A stretch of 41,393 bases of DNA from NCBI GenBank assembly GCA_038211505.1, contig JBBQVO010000005.1, forward strand, positions 1 to 41,393, in the 5' to 3' direction. A program made the position numbers and the translations under genes. Under the pieces are notes generated by a model that worked only from the letters and a program-made list of their open reading frames with translations, had not been told where the DNA came from and made no database searches. Positions 39,961 to 41,393 of the stretch are shown here, piece after piece (position 1 is the stretch's first letter; every line of letters starts with the position of its first letter). The stretch comes from JBBQVO01 sp038211505. GTDB taxonomy: Bacteria; Chloroflexota; Dehalococcoidia; DSTF01; JACRBR01.

Positions 39961-41150
39961 GTGACTCCTGCCGCGGTGAGTTTCGCAAGATCGCCGGGCG
40001 TGAGGCCGAGGAGGTCGGCCAAGACTTCGGCGTTGTGCTCACCGAGGAGAGGTGCGCGGCGTGGCGTCGGCGGCGTTGCGGGCATGCGGGCCGGTGGGCC
40101 GGGGTAGCGCATCGTGCCGGCGGCGGGATGCTCGATCTCGTGGAAGAAGTTGCGGGCGTTGAGGTGTTCCGACTCGAGCAGGTCGGCGACGGTGTTGACG
40201 GGCGAGATGGGGGCGCGGAAGCGGCCGCCGCGTTCGTATGCTTCGCGCTTGGTGACGCCGGCCGACCAGATGTACATCTGCGCCATCAATTCGTCGTCGT
40301 TGCCGCGGCGGGCGCGGTCGTCGGCGAAGCGTTCGTCGGTAGCCATCCAGTGCGCGTCCAGGGCGCCGAGCAGTTGCGGCCAGTTCTTCGGCATCGCGTG
40401 CACGCCGACGTGGCCGTCGAGCACCGGATAGATGCCGACGACGGCAGTCGACATGTTGCCGCGACGTACCGTCAGCGCCTCGGACTTCCGGTAGGCGTAG
40501 TCGGGCAGCATGATCTCCAGGATCGACGCCATCACTTCCTGCCCCGCCACCTCGACCTGCTGGCCGGCGCCGCTGCGATGCGCATCCCATAACGCGGCGA
40601 GCGTCGCGCCGAACGCCCACGTGCCGGCGGCGTAGAGCGCCTGATAGCCACCGTTCTGCAGCGGCTCGCGATCGCCGTCTCCGCAAAGGTAGTGGTGGCC
40701 GCCGACGGCGTACGACGTGAGATTCGTCGCGCGCCAGTCCGCGTATGGGCCGCGCTGCCCGAATGCCAACACCGATGTCGTGATGATGCGCGGGTTGACG
40801 GCAGCGAAGTCGTAGTGCGTGAGTCGCAGGCGTACGAGTTCGGACGCGCTCTGGTCCGTGACGACGGCATCGCTCTGCGCGACGAGCCGCAGCAGCAGCG
40901 CGCGGCCGGTCGCGGTGGCGATATCGAGCGTGACGCTGCGCTTGCTGGTGTTGAGCCAGAGGAAGAGCGCGCTCTTCTCGCGGTGCGGGACGCCGTCGGG
41001 GAATCGTCCGTGCCCGCGCGCGTCGTCGCCGATGCCGGGCGCCTCGATCTTGATCACGTCGGCGCCGTAGTCGGCAAGCAGCTTCGTGCACCACGGCCCC
41101 GATACGCCGGACGTGAGGTCGATGACACGCAGGCCGTCGAGCGCCATCAT
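39957..41150 (-). CDS. family III (CaiB/BaiF) CoA-transferase, catalytic Asp apparently replaced
   Basis: A 397-residue protein with the family's LDGLRVIDLTSGVSGPWCTK, LLADYGADVIKIE, LNTSKRSVTLDI and GQQVEVAGQEVM blocks. At the position where active members have Asp followed by Tyr-x-Ala-Gly, this protein reads ALYAAG, so the catalytic Asp looks replaced by Leu. In two-subunit class III transferases one chain can be inactive, so this may be the partner of the next gene, with which it overlaps by 4 bp. Its own ATG overlaps the stop of the upstream PIN-domain gene (41147-41150). Substrates are unknown. Confidence 0.85.
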   Translation of the reverse strand: MMALDGLRVIDLTSGVSGPWCTKLLADYGADVIKIEAPGIGDDARGHGRFPDGVPHREKSALFLWLNTSKRSVTLDIATATGRALLLRLVAQSDAVVTDQSASELVRLRLTHYDFAAVNPRIITTSVLAFGQRGPYADWRATNLTSYAVGGHHYLCGDGDREPLQNGGYQALYAAGTWAFGATLAALWDAHRSGAGQQVEVAGQEVMASILEIMLPDYAYRKSEALTVRRGNMSTAVVGIYPVLDGHVGVHAMPKNWPQLLGALDAHWMATDERFADDRARRGNDDELMAQMYIWSAGVTKREAYERGGRFRAPISPVNTVADLLESEHLNARNFFHEIEHPAAGTMRYPGPPARMPATPPTPRRAPLLGEHNAEVLADLLGLTPGDLAKLTAAGVT

Positions 41151-41393
41151 CGCGGGTTCCCAGCGCGCAGCCCCGATAGCGCGCTGTGGACTTCGACGCC
41201 GGCGGCGCGAGCGAGCGCGACCTGCTGGCGATCATGGCTGACTAATGCGAGGCCATATTCGAGAGCGCTGGCGATGATCCATGCGTCGGCGTCAGAGGCG
41301 TCGCTTCCCAACGATTTGGATCGGCGCAACTGCTGGCGCATCTGCGTCACGAGACTGTAGTACGGATCTGTCGCTTCGGTGTGAGGGAGCCTA
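41147..41393 (-). CDS. PIN-domain protein (VapC-like), N-terminus outside the window
   Basis: The frame is open to the right edge; 81 residues of the C-terminus are visible. DADAWIIASALEYGLALVSH, then DRQQVALARAAGVEV is the second half of a PIN ribonuclease domain, with the acidic residues (DADAW and HD) that bind metal. These proteins are usually VapC toxins that cut RNA, paired with a small VapB antitoxin just upstream, which would be outside this window. It overlaps the next CoA-transferase start by 4 bp, an unusual neighbour for a toxin gene. Confidence 0.75.
   Translation of the reverse strand, partial: RLPHTEATDPYYSLVTQMRQQLRRSKSLGSDASDADAWIIASALEYGLALVSHDRQQVALARAAGVEVHSALSGLRAGNPR

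Overview
The window is about 41 kb of GC-rich bacterial chromosome, densely coding, with G or C favoured at third codon positions. The gene mix points to a Chloroflexota-type (perhaps Dehalococcoidia-like) organism: KimA-type permeases, a CimA-type citramalate synthase, an orphan csrA, Thr/Pro/Ala-rich secreted tails, family III CoA-transferases, and several families of short dispersed repeats. This placement is inference from gene content and style; no rRNA or marker gene is present to confirm it. There are no tRNAs, rRNAs, prophages or CRISPR arrays.

Layout. 1-4.9 kb: the end of a membrane-anchored protein, then minus-strand genes for a CDP-alcohol phosphatidyltransferase, a GT-C glycosyltransferase and a methyltransferase (envelope lipid or glycan work), a cytosolic sulfite-oxidase-fold molybdoenzyme and a pseudopilin-like anchored protein. 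5.1-5.2 kb: a likely small structured RNA with its own terminator. 5.3-9.8 kb: two tandem KimA-like potassium importers. 9.9-11.6 kb: cimA behind a possible leader peptide, followed by a cluster of GTAG-headed palindromic (REP-type) repeats. 12.4-24.5 kb: a signalling and export block. It holds a MacB/Lol-like ABC permease and ATPase, a stand-alone receiver protein, a small zinc ribbon, and, divergently, a NarL-type response regulator followed by a 2014-residue histidine kinase with seven predicted GAF domains. 24.5-28 kb: an MFS transporter, an enoyl-CoA hydratase-type enzyme, csrA, and a winged-helix regulator divergent from csrA. 28-29.6 kb: a repeat-rich patch with a GIY-YIG nuclease gene bracketed by inverted repeats, and a GNAT acetyltransferase. 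29.7-32.7 kb: two paralogous secreted proteins. 33-35.5 kb: small conserved or unknown proteins and a PIG-L deacetylase. 35.6-38.2 kb: a plus-strand run of universal stress protein, two TrkA/RCK proteins and prephenate dehydratase. 38.2-41.4 kb: a minus-strand run joined by 3-4 bp stop/start overlaps, made of a PIN-domain protein, two CoA-transferases and an unknown protein.

Two themes recur. The first is potassium: two KimA importers and two RCK gating-type proteins, with no TrkH-type channel in view. The second is sensing coupled to export: a multi-GAF kinase and response regulators next to an ABC exporter. The strongest candidates for undescribed biology are the inverted-repeat-bracketed GIY-YIG unit at 28.2-28.65 kb, the pseudoknot-capable RNA at 5.1 kb, the csrA control region (strong promoter, dyad, and a GGA hairpin on the start codon), the tandem GAF array with a 179-180 residue period, and the dispersed GTAG-palindrome family.
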